From positions 124,001 to 188,000 of the forward strand of contig NZ_JALPTH010000006.1 of the NCBI RefSeq assembly GCF_023218175.1: DNA of 64,000 nt, given 5' to 3'. The first letter of the stretch is position 1. Every line of letters begins with the position of its first letter. This stretch comes from Streptomyces lichenis. Its GTDB lineage: Bacteria; Actinomycetota; Actinomycetes; Streptomycetales; Streptomycetaceae. Both the position numbers and the translations under genes were made by a program. This document shows, piece after piece, positions 15,762 through 24,022 of this stretch. The notes beneath the pieces were generated by a model. That model searched no databases. It was not told the origin of the DNA and was given only the letters and a program-made list of their open reading frames with translations.

Positions 15762-17153
15762 ATGAGCCGTTCCGCACATCCCGCCGGGCCCCGCCACGGG
15801 GACGTTCTGCCTGAGGGGCATTACTCGGCGCCGCCTGCTGATCTCAACCAGCTGGAGGGGAAGGTCTGGGCTCGGACTGTTCGGCGCAACGCCGACGGGG
15901 TGGTGGAGGTGGGTGGGGTTCCGGTGACCCGGCTCGCGGAGGAGTTCGGGACGCCGGGGTACTTCCTGGACGAGGACGATTTCCGGGAGCGGTGCCGGGG
16001 GTGGGTGGCGGCGTTCGGGGCGGATGCCGATGTGTTCTACGCGGGCAAGGCGTTCCTGTCCCGGGCCGTGGTGCGGTGGCTGTACGAGGAGGGGCTCAAC
16101 CTGGACGTCTGCTCGGAGGGGGAGTTGGCCACCGCGCTCGCCGCGGGGATGCCGGCCGAGCGGATCGCGCTGCACGGCAACAACAAGAGCGTGCGGGAGA
16201 TCGAGCGGGCGGTGCGCGCGGGGGTCGGGCGGATCGTGCTCGACTCGTTCCAGGAGATCGTGCGGGTGGCGCATGTCGCGCGGGAGCTGGGTGTGCGGCA
16301 GCGGGTGCAGATCCGGGTGACGGTGGGCGTCGAGGCGCATACGCATGAGTTCATCGCGACGGCGCACGAGGACCAGAAGTTCGGGTTGGCGCTGGCGGGT
16401 GGGCAGGCGGCGGAGGCGGTGCGGCGGGCACTGACGCTGGACGGGCTGGAGCTCATCGGGATCCACTCGCATATCGGCTCGCAGATTTTCGACATGGCGG
16501 GATTTGAGGTGTCCGCCCGCCGGGTGGTGCAGTTGCTGGGGCAGATCCGGGATGAGCACGGGGTGGAGCTGCCGGAGATCGATCTGGGGGGTGGGTTGGG
16601 GATCGCCTACACCGCGGACGATGATCCGCGGGAGCCGCAGGAGATCGCCAAGGCGCTCAGGGAGATCGTCACCAGGGAGTGCGAGAGCGCGGGGCTGCGG
16701 ACGCCGCGGATCTCGGTGGAGCCGGGGCGGGCCATCGTGGGGCCGACGGCGTTCACGCTGTACGAGGTGGGGACGGTCAAGCCGCTGGAGGGGCTGCGCA
16801 CCTATGTCAGCGTGGACGGCGGGATGTCGGACAACATCCGCACCGCCCTGTACGACGCGGAGTACACCGTCGCGCTGGTGTCGCGGACCTCGGACGCCGC
16901 GCCGATGCTCAGCCGGGTGGTCGGCAAGCACTGCGAGAGCGGTGACATCGTCGTACGGGACGCCTTCCTGCCCGCCGACCTGGCGCCCGGGGACCTGATC
17001 GCGGTCGCCGCCACCGGGGCGTACTGCCGGTCGATGGCCAGCAACTACAACCATGCGCTGCGGCCGCCGGTCGTCGCCGTCAAGGACGGGGAGGCGCGGG
17101 TGATCGTACGGCGGGAGACGGAGGAGGATTTGCTTCGTCTCGATGTCGGGTGA
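15762..17153 (+). CDS. lysA: diaminopimelate decarboxylase
   Basis: 463 residues. PLP-dependent enzyme that decarboxylates meso-diaminopimelate to L-lysine, the last step of the pathway. It is a fold-III alanine-racemase-like barrel. The PLP Lys is K96 in [23 protein letters not shown] (phosphate loop), EPGRAIVGP and [10 protein letters not shown], the last with the Cys and Glu that complete the active site from the other subunit, follow in order. Length is slightly above the usual 420-450 because of an N-terminal extension of about 45 residues common in actinobacteria. ATG 15762 is preceded by GTGAGAGTGAT, a weak ribosome site. Its position before hom, thrC and thrB groups aspartate-family genes, although a 150-bp gap with its own elements separates it from hom. 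Confidence 0.97.
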   Translation: MSRSAHPAGPRHGDVLPEGHYSAPPADLNQLEGKVWARTVRRNADGVVEVGGVPVTRLAEEFGTPGYFLDEDDFRERCRGWVAAFGADADVFYAGKAFLSRAVVRWLYEEGLNLDVCSEGELATALAAGMPAERIALHGNNKSVREIERAVRAGVGRIVLDSFQEIVRVAHVARELGVRQRVQIRVTVGVEAHTHEFIATAHEDQKFGLALAGGQAAEAVRRALTLDGLELIGIHSHIGSQIFDMAGFEVSARRVVQLLGQIRDEHGVELPEIDLGGGLGIAYTADDDPREPQEIAKALREIVTRECESAGLRTPRISVEPGRAIVGPTAFTLYEVGTVKPLEGLRTYVSVDGGMSDNIRTALYDAEYTVALVSRTSDAAPMLSRVVGKHCESGDIVVRDAFLPADLAPGDLIAVAATGAYCRSMASNYNHALRPPVVAVKDGEARVIVRRETEEDLLRLDVG

Positions 17154-17204
17154 GGGAAGGCTTGGCGGTGGGCGGGCCGCTTGGTGAAAGATACGTCTCA
17201 TAAT

Positions 17205-17233
17205 CCGGACGTAGGGGGGAAATGCACGTCCGG
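17205..17233. promoter_or_regulatory. inverted repeat in hom leader
   Basis: CCGGACGT (17205-17212) and ACGTCCGG (17226-17233) form an 8-bp inverted repeat with a 13-nt G/A-rich loop, starting 4 nt after a CATAAT -10-like sequence (17199-17204). It could be an operator or a leader hairpin controlling hom-thrC expression. No specific regulator is identified. Confidence 0.35.
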
Positions 17234-17305
17234 TGAGTGAGACTGGATGCCGCTGTGATGGGCCGGGACAGGCCGCCGACGTAGTGAAGAAGTGAAGGGT
17301 GTCGG

Positions 17306-18640
17306 ATGATGCGTACGCGTCCGCTGAAGGTGGCGCTGCTGGGCTGTGGAGTGGTCGGCTCAGAGGTGGCGCGCATCATGACGACGCATGCCGACGACCT
17401 CGCCGCCCGTATCGGGGCCCCGGTCGAACTGGCCGGGGTCGCCGTCCGCCGCCCCTCCAAGGTCCGCGCGGGCATCCCCGCGGAGCTGATCACCACCGAT
17501 GCCACCGCGCTGGTCAAACGCGGGGACATCGACGTGGTGGTGGAGGTCATCGGGGGTGTCGAGCCGGCTCGGGGGTTGATCACCGCCGCCTTCGAGCACG
17601 GGGCTTCGGTGGTGTCGGCCAACAAGGCGCTGCTCGCGGAGGACGGGGCCGCGCTGCACGCCGCGGCGGAGGCGGCCGGGCGGGATCTCTACTACGAGGC
17701 GGCGGTGGCGGGTGCCATTCCGCTGATCCGGCCGCTGCGCGAGTCGCTCGCCGGGGACAAGGTCAACCGGGTCCTCGGCATCGTCAACGGCACCACCAAC
17801 TTCATCCTGGACAAGATGGACGGGTCCGGCGCCGGGTACAGCGAGGCCCTGGACGAGGCCACCGCGCTCGGGTACGCCGAGGCCGACCCGACGGCGGACG
17901 TCGAGGGCTTTGACGCCGCCGCCAAGGCCGCCATCCTGGCCGGGATCGCCTTCCACACCCGGGTGCGGCTGGACGACGTCTACCGGGAGGGCATGACCGA
18001 GGTGACGGCCGCGGACTTCGCCTCGGCGAAGCGGATGGGCTGCACCATCAAGCTGCTCGCCATCTGCGAGCGGGCCGCCGACGGGGGCTCGGTCACCGCC
18101 CGCGTCCACCCGGCGATGATCCCGCTCAGCCACCCGCTGGCCTCGGTGCGCGGCGCCTACAACGCGGTCTTCGTGGAGGCCGACGCGGCCGGGCAGCTGA
18201 TGTTCTACGGGCCCGGGGCGGGCGGCTCGCCGACGGCCTCGGCGGTGCTCGGCGACCTGGTCGCGGTCTGCCGCAACCTGGTCAACGGGGCCACCGGACC
18301 CGGCGAGTCCGCGTACGCGGCGCTGCCGGTGAGCTCCATGGGCGAGGTCGTCACCCGGTACCACATCAGCCTCGACGTGGAGGACCGGCCGGGCGTGCTC
18401 GCCCAGGTCGCGACCGTCTTCGCCGAGCACGGGGTGTCCATTGACACGCTCCGCCAGCAAGGGCGGGACAGCGGCGGTGCCGACGGTGCCACCGCCGAGG
18501 GACGCGAGGGCGGCGAGGCCTCCCTCGTCGTCGTCACCCACCGCGCGCCCGACGCCGCCCTCGCGGGGACGGTCGAGGCGCTGCGCAAGCTCGACACCGT
18601 GCGCGGTGTCGCCAGCATCATGCGGGTTGAAGGAGAGTAA
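17306..18640 (+). CDS. hom: homoserine dehydrogenase
   Basis: 444 residues. Reduces L-aspartate-4-semialdehyde to L-homoserine, the branch point to threonine and methionine. The N-terminal Rossmann motif is LLGCGVVGSEVA (about 12-23). The catalytic domain has NKALLAEDGAALH, EAAVAGAIPLIRPL, NGTTNFIL and the family signature around EADPTADVEGFDAAAK. The C-terminal ACT domain (about 353-440, HISLDVEDRPGVLAQVATVF) is the usual site of threonine feedback; within it is a Gly/Asp-rich insert (DSGGADGATAEGREGGEA). Two adjacent ATGs at 17306 and 17309 are possible starts; the first has GTGTCGG upstream. thrC starts 6 bp after its stop, so both are in one operon. Confidence 0.97.
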   Translation: MMRTRPLKVALLGCGVVGSEVARIMTTHADDLAARIGAPVELAGVAVRRPSKVRAGIPAELITTDATALVKRGDIDVVVEVIGGVEPARGLITAAFEHGASVVSANKALLAEDGAALHAAAEAAGRDLYYEAAVAGAIPLIRPLRESLAGDKVNRVLGIVNGTTNFILDKMDGSGAGYSEALDEATALGYAEADPTADVEGFDAAAKAAILAGIAFHTRVRLDDVYREGMTEVTAADFASAKRMGCTIKLLAICERAADGGSVTARVHPAMIPLSHPLASVRGAYNAVFVEADAAGQLMFYGPGAGGSPTASAVLGDLVAVCRNLVNGATGPGESAYAALPVSSMGEVVTRYHISLDVEDRPGVLAQVATVFAEHGVSIDTLRQQGRDSGGADGATAEGREGGEASLVVVTHRAPDAALAGTVEALRKLDTVRGVASIMRVEGE

Positions 18641-18646
18641 CCAGCA

Positions 18647-19705
18647 ATGACCCACCAGTGGCGCGGAATCATCGAGGAGTACCGGGACCGGCTGCCGGTC
18701 ACCGACACGACGCCGGTCGTCACCCTCCGCGAGGGCGGCACGCCGCTTGTACCCGCGCAGGTGCTCTCCGAGCGCACGGGCTGCGAGGTGCATCTGAAGG
18801 TCGAGGGCGCCAACCCCACCGGCTCCTTCAAGGACCGCGGCATGACGATGGCGATCACGCGGGCCAAGGAGGAGGGCGCGCAGGCCGTGATCTGCGCGTC
18901 CACGGGCAACACCTCGGCCTCGGCGGCCGCGTACGCGGTGCGCGCGGGCATGGTGTCGGCGGTGCTCGTGCCGCGGGGCAAGATCGCGCTGGGCAAGATG
19001 GGCCAGGCGCTGGTGCACGGCGCCAAGATCCTCCAGGTGGACGGCAACTTCGACGACTGCCTGACACTGGCCCGCGCGCTCTCGGACAACTACCCGGTGG
19101 CGCTGGTCAATTCGGTCAACCCGGTCCGTATCGAGGGCCAGAAGACCGCCGCCTTCGAGATCGTGGACATGCTCGGTGACGCCCCCGACATCCATGTCCT
19201 GCCGGTCGGCAACGCGGGCAACATCACCGCGTACTGGAAGGGGTACAAGGAGTACGCCGCCGACGGCGTCTCCTCCCGCACCCCGCGTATGTGGGGCTTC
19301 CAGGCCTCCGGTTCGGCGCCGCTGGTGCGCGGCGAGGTGGTCAAGGACCCCTCGACCATCGCCACCGCGATCCGGATCGGCAACCCGGCCTCCTGGAGCT
19401 ACGCGCTGGCCGCGCGGGACGAGTCGGGCGGGTTCATCGACGAGGTGACGGACCGTGAGATCCTGCGCGCCTACCGGCTGTTGGCCTCCCAGGAGGGCGT
19501 CTTCGTGGAGCCCGCCTCGGCCGCCTCGGTCGCCGGTCTGCTGAAGGCCGCCGAGCAGGGCAAGGTCGACCCGGGCCAGAAGATCGTCTGCACGGTCACC
19601 GGCAACGGGCTCAAGGACCCCGACTGGGCCGTCGCCGGCGCCCCCCAGCCGGTCACCGTCCCGATCGACGCCACGGCGGCGGCGGAGAAGCTCGGGCTGG
19701 TCTGA
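18647..19705 (+). CDS. thrC: threonine synthase
   Basis: 352 residues. PLP enzyme converting O-phospho-L-homoserine to L-threonine. The PLP Lys is K62 in [11 protein letters not shown], followed by [15 protein letters not shown] (phosphate/substrate loop) and [18 protein letters not shown]. It is the short fold-II class typical of actinobacteria, without the long N-terminal domain. A GAAGGAGAG ribosome site overlaps the end of hom, and only 6 bp separate the genes, so they are cotranscribed. thrB comes 653 bp later, beyond a repeat block, which is a larger gap than expected inside a threonine operon. Confidence 0.97.
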   Translation: MTHQWRGIIEEYRDRLPVTDTTPVVTLREGGTPLVPAQVLSERTGCEVHLKVEGANPTGSFKDRGMTMAITRAKEEGAQAVICASTGNTSASAAAYAVRAGMVSAVLVPRGKIALGKMGQALVHGAKILQVDGNFDDCLTLARALSDNYPVALVNSVNPVRIEGQKTAAFEIVDMLGDAPDIHVLPVGNAGNITAYWKGYKEYAADGVSSRTPRMWGFQASGSAPLVRGEVVKDPSTIATAIRIGNPASWSYALAARDESGGFIDEVTDREILRAYRLLASQEGVFVEPASAASVAGLLKAAEQGKVDPGQKIVCTVTGNGLKDPDWAVAGAPQPVTVPIDATAAAEKLGLV

Positions 19706-19800
19706 GGGGGCCCGCGGGCGGGCCGGGAGCCGGAGACGGCACGCCAGGCCCGCCCCGGCCCGCCACGCGCGCCGGTGGCGTACGAGGGACCGCCCCCGGA

Positions 19801-20010
19801 CCCGTAGGCCTACGGGGCCGCCCCGGGCCCGTACGCCTACGGGGTCCCGTCCCCGAGCCCGTACGCCTGCGGGGCTGCTGCCCTCGGGCCCGTACGCCTG
19901 CGGGCCGCCGCCCTTGGGCCCGTACGCCTGCGGGGCCGCCCCCGAGCCCGTACGCCCGACGGGGCCGCCGCCCTCGGGCCCGTACGCCTGCGGGTGCCCG
20001 TACCGGCTGC
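19801..20010. repeat. array of CCCGTACGCCTGCGGG palindromic repeats
   Basis: Seven copies of a 16-17 bp core start at 19801, 19828, 19858, 19889, 19919, 19947 and 19979, about 30 bp apart, with a partial eighth at about 19997. Each is an imperfect inverted repeat CCCGTA...TACGGG or CCCGTACGCC...GCGGG; the first, CCCGTAGGCCTACGGG, is a perfect palindrome. Spacers are GC-rich. The rest of the 653-bp thrC-thrB gap holds no gene that I can support. On the minus strand the array would read as PQAYGPEGG-type peptide in several frames, recalling Pro/Gln/Gly/Tyr-rich tails of streptomycete envelope proteins, but no start or body of such a gene is present. Confidence 0.75.
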
Positions 20011-20358
20011 GTACGGGCCCCCCGCCCCGCCTCCGGCTCCGTACGCCGTACCGTCGGGATCGCGCCGGTCGGCGGGCTCCGGGTGCGTGATCGCGCACTC
20101 GCGCCGTACCCTCCGGATGGCCGGAAACGGCGGTCCGGCCGGGAAGCACGGGGTGGGGTGCGACACGCATCGTGCGCCTCCTGTGCGCCCTATGTCGCCG
20201 CGGAACCTTCCTTCGATAGTCTGTACCGAACCCGTCCCGCCGCATACGCCGCGGTGCGTCCGCGTCCCGCCGCAACCGGCCGACGCAAGGGGCTCCGCCG
20301 GGCCCCGACGAAATCCCCGCCGCACTGCCGCCAGATCCCCAAGGAGAGTCACCGACCG

Positions 20359-21276
20359 ATGGCCGGTCCCGCGTTCCGCGCCGCCGCCGTCCGGGTGCGC
20401 GTTCCCGCCACCAGCGCCAATCTCGGCCCGGGCTTCGACGCCCTCGGGCTGTCGCTGGGGCTCTACGATGACGTGGTCGTCCGGGTCGCCGACTCCGGGC
20501 TGCACGTCGACATCGCCGGAGAGGGCGCCGAGACGCTCCCGCGCGACGAGAGCCATCTGCTCGTACGCTCCCTGCGCACCGCCTTCGACCTGCTCGGCGG
20601 ACAGCCGCGCGGCCTGGAGGTCGTCTGCGCCAACCGCATCCCGCACGGCCGGGGCCTCGGCTCCTCCTCCGCCGCGATCTGCGCCGGCATCGTTGCCGCC
20701 CGCGCGGTGACGACAGGCGGTGACGCCCGGCTCGACGACGCGGCGCTGCTGGAGCTCGCCACCGAGATCGAGGGCCACCCCGACAACGTCGCCGCCTGTC
20801 TGCTCGGCGGCTTCACGCTGGCCTGGACGGACGGCGGCTCCGCCCGTGCGATCAGGATGGACCCGTCCGATTCCGTCGTTCCGGTGGTTTTCGTCCCCGG
20901 GAAGCCGGTGCTCACCGAGACCGCCCGCGGCCTGCTGCCGCGCACCGTGCCGCACGTCGACGCCGCGGTCAACGCGGGCCGTGCCGCGCTGCTGGTCGAG
21001 GCCCTGACCCGGCGTCCCGAGCTGCTGCTCGCCGCCACCGAGGACCGGCTCCACCAGGAGTACCGGGCCCCGGCGATGCCGCAGAGCCTCGACCTGGTCC
21101 ACCGGCTGCGCGCCGAGGGCGTGCCCGCGGTGGTCTCCGGCGCCGGCCCCACCGTGCTGGCGCTGGCCGACGAGGGCACCGCCGACAAGGTCGCGCGGTT
21201 CGCGGGCGAGGAATGGGCCGCCACCCGGCTGGCCCTCGACGCCACCGGGGCGTGTGTGCTGCCGCTGGCCGCGTAG
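20359..21276 (+). CDS. thrB: homoserine kinase
   Basis: 305 residues. Phosphorylates L-homoserine for threonine synthase. GHMP-kinase fold: substrate-binding VPATSANLGPGFDALGLSL near residues 15-33, the ATP loop PHGRGLGSSSAA at 95-106, and the C-terminal GAGPTVLAL block. Length is normal. ATG 20359 has AAGGAGAG upstream (20341-20348). Open frame continues far upstream but there it is Arg/Pro-rich and without a ribosome site. It is separated from thrC by the repeat block, so it may have its own promoter. It precedes rho by 379 bp. Confidence 0.96.
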   Translation: MAGPAFRAAAVRVRVPATSANLGPGFDALGLSLGLYDDVVVRVADSGLHVDIAGEGAETLPRDESHLLVRSLRTAFDLLGGQPRGLEVVCANRIPHGRGLGSSSAAICAGIVAARAVTTGGDARLDDAALLELATEIEGHPDNVAACLLGGFTLAWTDGGSARAIRMDPSDSVVPVVFVPGKPVLTETARGLLPRTVPHVDAAVNAGRAALLVEALTRRPELLLAATEDRLHQEYRAPAMPQSLDLVHRLRAEGVPAVVSGAGPTVLALADEGTADKVARFAGEEWAATRLALDATGACVLPLAA

Positions 21277-21655
21277 GAGCACGGTTGCCGGTGTGGGAGA
21301 GGGGGAATGTTTGTTGGAGCCGGTAGTGTTAACCTCAAGTCTGCACCCGCTGCCTTCATGGCGCGGTGCTGAGTGTCCCCTTCCGGGACCACCATTCTTC
21401 CGGGAGCCTCCTCCACTGCCTGTGCAGCCTGCCTGAGCAGTTTGAGCACGCTCCGGAACCGGCGCGCGACACCCCTCGCTCATCCCGAGCAGAGGGCCGA
21501 GCAGGGGGCCTCGGGCCGGACAGCACGTCATCTCCCTCCGCCGTACCCGGCGGGACCACCGCCCCGACACGGTCCATCCATCGAGGACCGCCGTCGGACA
21601 GCACAACCGGTCGCCGAGCCAGAAGGCCGACGTCCGCTCCAGGGAAGGACCCTTC
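21277..21655 (+). promoter_or_regulatory. long leader region of rho
   Basis: This 379-bp gap carries no convincing gene. An AT-richer island at about 21306-21335 contains TAGTGTTAAC (21324-21333), whose TAGTGT fits a streptomycete -10; no matching -35 is seen at 17 bp. About 320 nt of C-rich, Arg-codon-free sequence then lead to rho. Rho leaders are long in other bacteria and serve autogenous attenuation, because C-rich RNA is a Rho loading site. The promoter position and any attenuation here are inference. Confidence 0.4.
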
Positions 21656-23749
21656 GTGAGCGACACCACCGATCTGATGGGCGTGACTGCCGACTCCACC
21701 GTCGACAACGCCGCGCCCGCCGAAGGTGCTGCCACTGGCACCACCTCACGGCGCCGCCGCTCCGGCACCGGCCTTGAGGGCATGGTCCTGGCCGAGCTGC
21801 AGCAGGTCGCGTCGGGCCTCGGCATCAGGGGCACCGCGCGGATGCGCAAGAGCCAGCTGATCGAGGTCATCAAGGAGGCGCAGGCCTCCGGCGGCGCCTC
21901 CGCGCCGAAGGCCGCCGACGCCGCGGCCGGCGCCGAGACCAAGCCCAAGCGGCGCGCCACCTCCCGCACCCGCACCGGTGAGGGCGAGGAGGCCAAGGCC
22001 GCCAAGGGCGACGACAAGCCCGCCAAGGCCGCCGCGAAGGCCGCCAAGGGCGAGGCCCAGGCCGGCAAGGCCGCCGAGCAGGCCGCCGCCCAGCAGCAGA
22101 TCGAGATTCCCGGCCAGCCCTCCGGGCAGGGCGCGCCCAAGGCCGCCGCCCCGGTCGAGCAGGCCGAGGAGCAGCCCGCGGGCGAGCGCCGCCGCCGCCG
22201 CGCCACCGCGCCGGCCGGCGCCCCCGAGGGCGACACCCGCACCGAGGTGCGCGCGGAGGCCCGGACCGAGGTCCAGGGCGAGCCCGGCGCCAAGGAGGGC
22301 CAGCAGGACGGTGCCGAGGGTTCCCGCCGGGACCGCCAGCGCGACCGTCAGCGTGACCGCCAGGACCGTCAGGACCGGCAACGCGACCGCCAGGACCGCC
22401 AGGGCCGCGGCAAGGGCGACGACCAGCAGGGCGGCGGCGGCCAGCGCCAGCAGCGCCAGGGCGGCCAGCAGGGCGGCCAGTCCGGCCCGCAGGACGACTT
22501 CGACGACGAGGGCGGCCGCCGCGGGCGCCGCGGCCGGTACCGCGACCGCCGCGGCCGCCGCGGGCGCGACGAGTTCGGTGCCGAGCCGCAGGTCTCCGAC
22601 GACGATGTGCTGATCCCGGTCGCCGGCATCCTCGACATCCTCGACAACTACGCGTTCATCCGGACCTCCGGCTACCTGCCCGGCCCGAACGACGTGTACG
22701 TCTCCCTGGCCCAGGTCCGCAAGAACGGGCTGCGCAAGGGCGACCACGTCACCGGCGCGGTGCGCCAGCCCAAGGAGGGCGAGCGCCGCGAGAAGTTCAA
22801 CGCGCTGGTGCGGCTGGACTCCGCCAACGGCATGGCCGCCGAATCCGGCCGAGGCCGCCCGGAGTTCAACAAGCTCACCCCGCTCTACCCGCAGGACCGG
22901 CTCCGTCTGGAGACCGACCCGGGCGTGCTGACCACGCGGATCATCGACCTGGTGTCGCCGATCGGCAAGGGCCAGCGCGGTCTGATCGTGGCCCCGCCGA
23001 AGACCGGCAAGACCATGATCATGCAGGCGGTCGCCAACGCGATCACCCGCAACAACCCCGAGTGCCACCTGATGGTCGTCCTGGTCGACGAGCGTCCGGA
23101 AGAGGTCACCGACATGCAGCGGTCGGTCAAGGGCGAGGTCATCTCCTCGACCTTCGACCGCCCGGCCGAGGACCACACCACCGTCGCCGAGCTGGCCATC
23201 GAGCGCGCCAAGCGCCTGGTGGAGCTGGGCCACGACGTGGTCGTCCTGCTGGACTCCATCACCCGCCTGGGCCGCGCCTACAACCTCGCGGCGCCCGCCT
23301 CCGGCCGCATCCTGTCCGGTGGTGTGGACTCCACCGCGCTCTACCCGCCGAAGCGGTTCTTCGGTGCCGCACGGAACATCGAGGACGGCGGCTCGCTGAC
23401 CATCCTGGCCACCGCGCTGGTCGACACCGGCTCCCGGATGGACGAGGTGATCTTCGAGGAGTTCAAGGGCACCGGCAACATGGAGCTCAAGCTCGACCGG
23501 AAGCTCGCCGACAAGCGCATCTTCCCGGCCGTCGACGTGGACGCCTCCGGCACCCGCAAGGAGGAGATCCTGCTCGGCAGCGACGAGCTCGCCATCGTCT
23601 GGAAGCTCCGCCGGGTGCTGCACGCCCTGGACCAGCAGCAGGCCGTCGAGCTGCTGCTGGACAAGATGAAGCAGCACAAGTCGAACGGCGAGTTCCTGAT
23701 GCAGATCCAGAAGACGACCCCGTCGGCCGGAAACGGCAACAACGACTGA
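21656..23749 (+). CDS. rho: transcription termination factor Rho
   Basis: 697 residues, hexameric RNA-dependent ATPase that terminates transcription. The N-terminal helical domain (about 38-85, [20 protein letters not shown]) is followed by a low-complexity insert (about 90-310) rich in Ala, Lys, Gln, Arg and Asp, with RDRQRDRQ runs and [16 protein letters not shown]. The RNA-binding cold-shock-like domain ([20 protein letters not shown]) begins near 322. The ATPase follows, with P-loop APPKTGKT near 446 and the Q- and R-loop regions [19 protein letters not shown]. coli Rho is 419 residues; the long insert is usual for actinobacteria and probably adds RNA contacts. GTG 21656 follows GGGAAGGACCC. 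A perfect terminator hairpin lies 24 bp after the stop. Confidence 0.97.
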   Translation: MSDTTDLMGVTADSTVDNAAPAEGAATGTTSRRRRSGTGLEGMVLAELQQVASGLGIRGTARMRKSQLIEVIKEAQASGGASAPKAADAAAGAETKPKRRATSRTRTGEGEEAKAAKGDDKPAKAAAKAAKGEAQAGKAAEQAAAQQQIEIPGQPSGQGAPKAAAPVEQAEEQPAGERRRRRATAPAGAPEGDTRTEVRAEARTEVQGEPGAKEGQQDGAEGSRRDRQRDRQRDRQDRQDRQRDRQDRQGRGKGDDQQGGGGQRQQRQGGQQGGQSGPQDDFDDEGGRRGRRGRYRDRRGRRGRDEFGAEPQVSDDDVLIPVAGILDILDNYAFIRTSGYLPGPNDVYVSLAQVRKNGLRKGDHVTGAVRQPKEGERREKFNALVRLDSANGMAAESGRGRPEFNKLTPLYPQDRLRLETDPGVLTTRIIDLVSPIGKGQRGLIVAPPKTGKTMIMQAVANAITRNNPECHLMVVLVDERPEEVTDMQRSVKGEVISSTFDRPAEDHTTVAELAIERAKRLVELGHDVVVLLDSITRLGRAYNLAAPASGRILSGGVDSTALYPPKRFFGAARNIEDGGSLTILATALVDTGSRMDEVIFEEFKGTGNMELKLDRKLADKRIFPAVDVDASGTRKEEILLGSDELAIVWKLRRVLHALDQQQAVELLLDKMKQHKSNGEFLMQIQKTTPSAGNGNND

Positions 23750-23773
23750 CGCAGCCCGTCCGTCCGCGACACC

Positions 23774-23809
23774 GGACCGCCCCGTCACCCCGAGGTGACG
23801 GGGCGGTCC
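23774..23809 (+). terminator. rho terminator hairpin
   Basis: A perfect 16-bp stem (GGACCGCCCCGTCACC, 23774-23789, paired with 23794-23809) closes on a CCGA loop. It stands 24 bp past the rho stop. There is no T-tract. Confidence 0.85.
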
Positions 23810-23903
23810 CGTCTGCGCCCCGAGCCTGCGAACCCGCTGTCAGACGGCCGGTCGGTCCGCGTATGATCAGCCGATCGGGTGGGGGATTTCCACTGCGCAG
23901 CGG

Positions 23904-24001
23904 CGGCAGGGTCCGAGGGACCCGCGAGCCGCGCTGCCCGCAACGCTTGCCGTGCCCCGCCGTCCGAGAGACGTTCTCCGGCGGGGCGCCGTGCCCTGCC
24001 G
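23904..24001 (+). ncRNA. possible structured leader of the protease mRNA
   Basis: CGGCAGGG (23904-23911) can pair with CCCTGCCG (23994-24001), enclosing a long hairpin GCCCCGCCG / CGGCGGGGC (23954-23962, 23979-23987) whose loop contains a GAGA/TCTC helix. GGGTCC / GGACCC (23909-23914, 23918-23923) is a small hairpin competing with the closing stem. Such mutually exclusive pairing just before a ribosome site (GAAGGA at 24010) is what a cis-regulatory RNA would look like. It does not match the c-di-AMP, cobalamin, glycine or SAM riboswitch signatures I know. High GC makes chance pairing easy, so this is speculative. Confidence 0.3.
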
Positions 24002-24022
24002 GGCCTACCGAAGGACTACCGA

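Noticed and set aside
15018-17201. 727-codon minus-strand open frame opposite lysA and nrtL
   Set aside because: Pro/His/Arg-rich shadow of lysA with no recognisable domain.
19801-20010. CRISPR array
   Set aside because: The repeat cores are 16-17 bp and spaced by about 13 bp of similar GC-rich sequence; no unique spacers and no cas genes.
17360-20275. 971-codon minus-strand open frame across hom and thrC
   Set aside because: Antisense to two well-conserved enzymes; His/Arg/Gly-rich; no ribosome site. Only its first part, through the repeat array, has a peptide-like pattern.
21746-23788. 680-codon minus-strand open frame opposite rho
   Set aside because: Leu/Ala/Gly shadow of the rho low-complexity insert.
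23821-24022. c-di-AMP (ydaO) riboswitch upstream of the protease
   Set aside because: The conserved ydaO blocks expected in actinobacterial cell-wall hydrolase leaders are not present; only generic GC hairpins are.
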